Source: Lawsonibacter sp900766145
GTDB taxonomy: Bacteria > Bacillota > Clostridia > Oscillospirales > Oscillospiraceae
DNA: 5,944 bases
Reading direction: 5' to 3' (one strand)
Assembly (NCBI RefSeq): GCF_030372275.1
Contig: NZ_JAUDDJ010000046.1
Below are positions 4,624 to 5,944 of this stretch, one piece after another (the first letter of the stretch is position 1; each line of letters begins with the position of its first letter). Below the pieces are notes generated by a model that saw nothing but the letters and a program-made list of their open reading frames with translations, searched no databases and was not told the origin of the DNA. The translations under genes were made by a program, and so were the position numbers.

Positions 4624-4956
4624 ATGTCAGCAAACTATGAAAATGAATTGATCGCTCTGAGAACCGGTAAAAAGCCTCCAGAGCGCTCCGGAGAATGTTG
4701 GACGAAGGACGAACTGGAACAACTGAAACTGCTTTATTACAGTGGAGCAGGCTTCTCCTCAGTTGCACTTAAGCTGAAAAGAACAGAAGTGGCCGTCTTT
4801 CAGCAGGCCTCAAAGATAGGCATTCTGTCTCAGCAGTGTAAACCTCGCAATCGTGTACCTAAGCAGCAGAGCCATACTGCATGTCTTTGTCCTGACTGTA
4901 CGATGTCTGATTGCCCTAATTGTGGAAAGGAGGGCCCTTATGCTGGAGAGTTATGA
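4624..4956 (+). CDS. Myb/SANT-like helix-turn-helix protein with C-terminal cysteine cluster
   Basis: This 110-residue protein is probably a DNA-binding protein. Residues 26-68 (WTKDELEQLKLLYYSGAGFS, SVALKLKRTEVAVFQQASKIG) follow the pattern of a Myb/SANT-type helix-turn-helix: an initial Trp, an acidic first helix, then 'A..L.R...AV...A...G' in the recognition region. Similar short proteins occur in clostridial mobile elements. The C-terminus holds Cys87, Cys89, Cys92, Cys97 and Cys100 (CLCPDCTMSDCPNC), which could bind a zinc ion or an iron-sulfur cluster; I do not know a family with exactly this arrangement. A strong AAAGGAGG precedes ATG 4624. It diverges from the amidoligase operon and overlaps the next gene by 17 nt, so the two are probably made together and may regulate the region. 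Confidence 0.7.
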   Translation: MSANYENELIALRTGKKPPERSGECWTKDELEQLKLLYYSGAGFSSVALKLKRTEVAVFQQASKIGILSQQCKPRNRVPKQQSHTACLCPDCTMSDCPNCGKEGPYAGEL

Positions 4957-5122
4957 TGACCTGCTGACCACAGAGGAGGCCTGCGAAGCGTTGAAGATTG
5001 GAAAGAATGCGCTGTATGCTCTCTTGCGCTGCCAGAAGCTGAAAGGGTATCGCAATGGGCGGGTGTGGAGAATCCCACGAATCGCTGTAGAGGAATACAT
5101 TCGGGCCCAAGCAAAGCTATAA
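4940..5122 (+). CDS. Excisionase-like helix-turn-helix DNA-binding protein
   Basis: This 60-residue protein fits the excisionase/MerR-type winged helix-turn-helix family (HTH_17). Residues 8-53 read LLTTEEACEALKIGKNALYA, then LLRCQKLKGYRNGRVWRIPRIAVEEYI: helix, turn, recognition helix, then the 'G.R.WRIPR..VEEYI' wing typical of Xis-like proteins. Such proteins bend DNA at attachment sites to steer a tyrosine integrase toward excision, or act as small regulators. The start ATG 4940 is chosen because AAAGGAGGG lies just before it and the protein then begins at the normal family start; a longer frame from 4853 lies inside the upstream gene. In many elements xis is followed by int; here no integrase follows, only a hairpin and a truncated deacetylase. 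Confidence 0.8.
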   Translation: MLESYDDLLTTEEACEALKIGKNALYALLRCQKLKGYRNGRVWRIPRIAVEEYIRAQAKL

Positions 5123-5127
5123 TAAAC

Positions 5128-5156
5128 GCCCCTGGACACACAGAATGTCCAGGGGC
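5128..5156. terminator. GC-rich hairpin between convergent genes
   Basis: GCCCCTGGACA (5128-5138) and TGTCCAGGGGC (5146-5156) are perfect 11-bp arms with a 7-nt loop. On the plus strand it begins 5 nt after the excisionase-like stop, but no T run follows. On the minus strand GTTTATTAT follows, a modest T-rich tail, so it may also end transcription from the deacetylase side. It is probably bidirectional. Confidence 0.65.
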
Positions 5157-5207
5157 CCTGCTCCGTCTTGTAACTTGAGTTTGTATATCTTCGGGAGCTC
5201 TTGATGC

Positions 5208-5783
5208 TCAGACGCTTGAAGTGGTTTCCAGTGGGTCCACGTCCCACTGAATGGGCTCCATGCCGATGGAGCGGGCAGCCTGAACCGATTTGTCGTCGTA
5301 GTCCCCGTAGGGCATGCGCACCAGGGTAGGCCGCACCCCGGTGACCGCCTCGATCTTATCGTTGCAGGCGTTGAGATCGGCCACCACCTCGTCGGCGGTG
5401 AGCTGGGGGTAGTGGGCGTGGGTGTTGGAATGGTTCATTACCTCGTGGCCCGCGTCCGAGAGGGCCTTGACCGATTCCGGGTACTTATCCACCCAGGAGC
5501 CCACCACAAAGAAGGTGGCCTTTACCCCGTAGCGGTCCAGAATATCGATGAGCTGCTGGGTGTCCTCGTTGCCCCAGGCGGCGTCAAAGCTGATAGAGAT
5601 CAGCTTCTGGTCCCGCTGTACACAGTAAATGGGCAGCTGGCGCACCGAGGCTGAGGCTCCCACCGCAGCGGGATAGTAGTTGACCACGCAGAACATGGCC
5701 GCGGCCAGACACAGGCACGCTGCGGCGGTCCACCACCTTTTTTTTACCAGAACGATGCGAAAGGCGCGGATTGGTTTCTTCAT
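5208..5783 (-). CDS. PdaB-like polysaccharide deacetylase, 3'-truncated
   Basis: This 191-residue protein belongs to the NodB-type polysaccharide deacetylases and is closest in style to the sporulation-associated PdaB/YlxY group. It has a basic N-terminus and a membrane anchor (about residues 17-36), then ISISFDAAWGNEDT (62-75) with metal-ligand Asp67, KATFFVVGSWV (88-98), HEVMNHSNTHAHYPQL (113-128) with the His118/His122 metal pair, and RMPYGDYDD (156-164). After WDVD (180-183) the family normally continues with 'SLDW' and some 50 residues containing a conserved histidine near the C-terminus; here it ends PLETTSSV. No other frame continues the domain, so the gene has lost its 3' end and is probably inactive. 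The start M at 5783 is chosen for the GGGAG 9 nt upstream and the KKP... basic N-terminus. A TATAGT at 5810-5805 may be its -10. Confidence 0.8.
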   Translation of the reverse strand: MKKPIRAFRIVLVKKRWWTAAACLCLAAAMFCVVNYYPAAVGASASVRQLPIYCVQRDQKLISISFDAAWGNEDTQQLIDILDRYGVKATFFVVGSWVDKYPESVKALSDAGHEVMNHSNTHAHYPQLTADEVVADLNACNDKIEAVTGVRPTLVRMPYGDYDDKSVQAARSIGMEPIQWDVDPLETTSSV

Positions 5784-5920
5784 TCCCATCATCTCCCATA
5801 GCAGACTATAATCATCTATATTGCATGGGAGGGGGAAACATGCGGCGGACCACATAAGCCATATGTACTGGCACTAAGGACATCAGACACTCATTCTTTT
5901 TGCCCTTTACATCCAAAAGG

Positions 5921-5944
5921 CCGCCATCCCATATGGGATGGCGG
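5921..5944 (-). terminator. Palindromic terminator of an upstream minus-strand gene beyond the window
   Basis: The last 24 bases are a perfect palindrome, with stem CCGCCATCCC/GGGATGGCGG and loop ATAT. Read on the minus strand it is followed by CCTTTT (5920-5915), the form of an intrinsic terminator. It would end a minus-strand gene lying to the right of the window. Bases 5856-5920 show no gene. Confidence 0.65.

Noticed and set aside
3947..4768. Minus-strand 273-codon ORF
   Set aside because: Alternate frame of the amidoligase gene with Ser/Thr/Arg-rich low-complexity translation; its 5' part covers the divergent promoter region.
4951..5247. Minus-strand 98-codon ORF as a continuation of the deacetylase by frameshift
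   Set aside because: After the break its translation shows no deacetylase motif, so a simple frameshift does not explain the lost C-terminus.
1..5944. CRISPR array, tRNA, rRNA or riboswitch
   Set aside because: No regularly spaced direct repeats, no cloverleaf or CCA-ended tRNA pattern and no rRNA signature were found on reading either strand.

Overview
The window most resembles part of a mobile or accessory region in a GC-moderate Gram-positive gut bacterium of the Clostridia (Oscillospiraceae-like). This is inferred from strong AGGAGG-type ribosome binding sites, Firmicutes-style promoters and the gene families present: a small serine recombinase, a RelB/RelE-type toxin-antitoxin pair, DUF3846, a LIM-amidoligase, a class II amidotransferase, an excisionase-like helix-turn-helix protein and a PdaB-like deacetylase. 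No rRNA, tRNA or CRISPR array was seen, and the species cannot be named from sequence alone.

Layout. Bases 80-1181 form a minus-strand unit: a serine recombinase starting at TTG 1181, then three very small ORFs with their own ribosome binding sites (23, 43 and 34 codons), ending at a hairpin plus T6 terminator (80-131). The recombinase is split by an in-frame amber codon at 717-719. The sequence beyond it (716 down to 624) still encodes the family's C-terminal helix-turn-helix in the same frame. A perfect 18-bp inverted repeat (264-281/350-367) lies between the 43- and 34-codon ORFs. Bases 1235-1995 form a plus-strand toxin-antitoxin operon ending in a long hairpin terminator. Its promoter overlaps, face to face, the candidate promoter of the recombinase unit, and an inverted repeat covers both -10 boxes.

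Bases 2032-4463 are a compact minus-strand operon: LIM/zinc-ribbon amidoligase, then class II glutamine amidotransferase (1-nt gap), then a DUF3846 protein (14-nt overlap). It looks like an amide-bond-forming or amidating module with an unknown substrate. Divergent from it at 4624-5122 are two overlapping plus-strand genes, a Myb/SANT-like helix-turn-helix protein with a C-terminal cysteine cluster and a 60-residue excisionase-like protein, which end at a GC-rich hairpin.

The right end holds a membrane-anchored PdaB-like polysaccharide deacetylase on the minus strand (5783 to 5208). Its sequence departs from the family right after the WDVD motif, so it lacks the C-terminal catalytic segment. 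The break near 5226-5235 is the best candidate for an element edge or deletion scar. A palindromic terminator at the very end (5921-5944) probably serves a minus-strand gene outside the window.

The most notable points are the amber-split recombinase with its cluster of tiny membrane-type peptides, the shared divergent control region with the toxin-antitoxin system, the amidoligase/amidotransferase/DUF3846 cassette, and the broken deacetylase beside an excisionase-like gene without a visible integrase.
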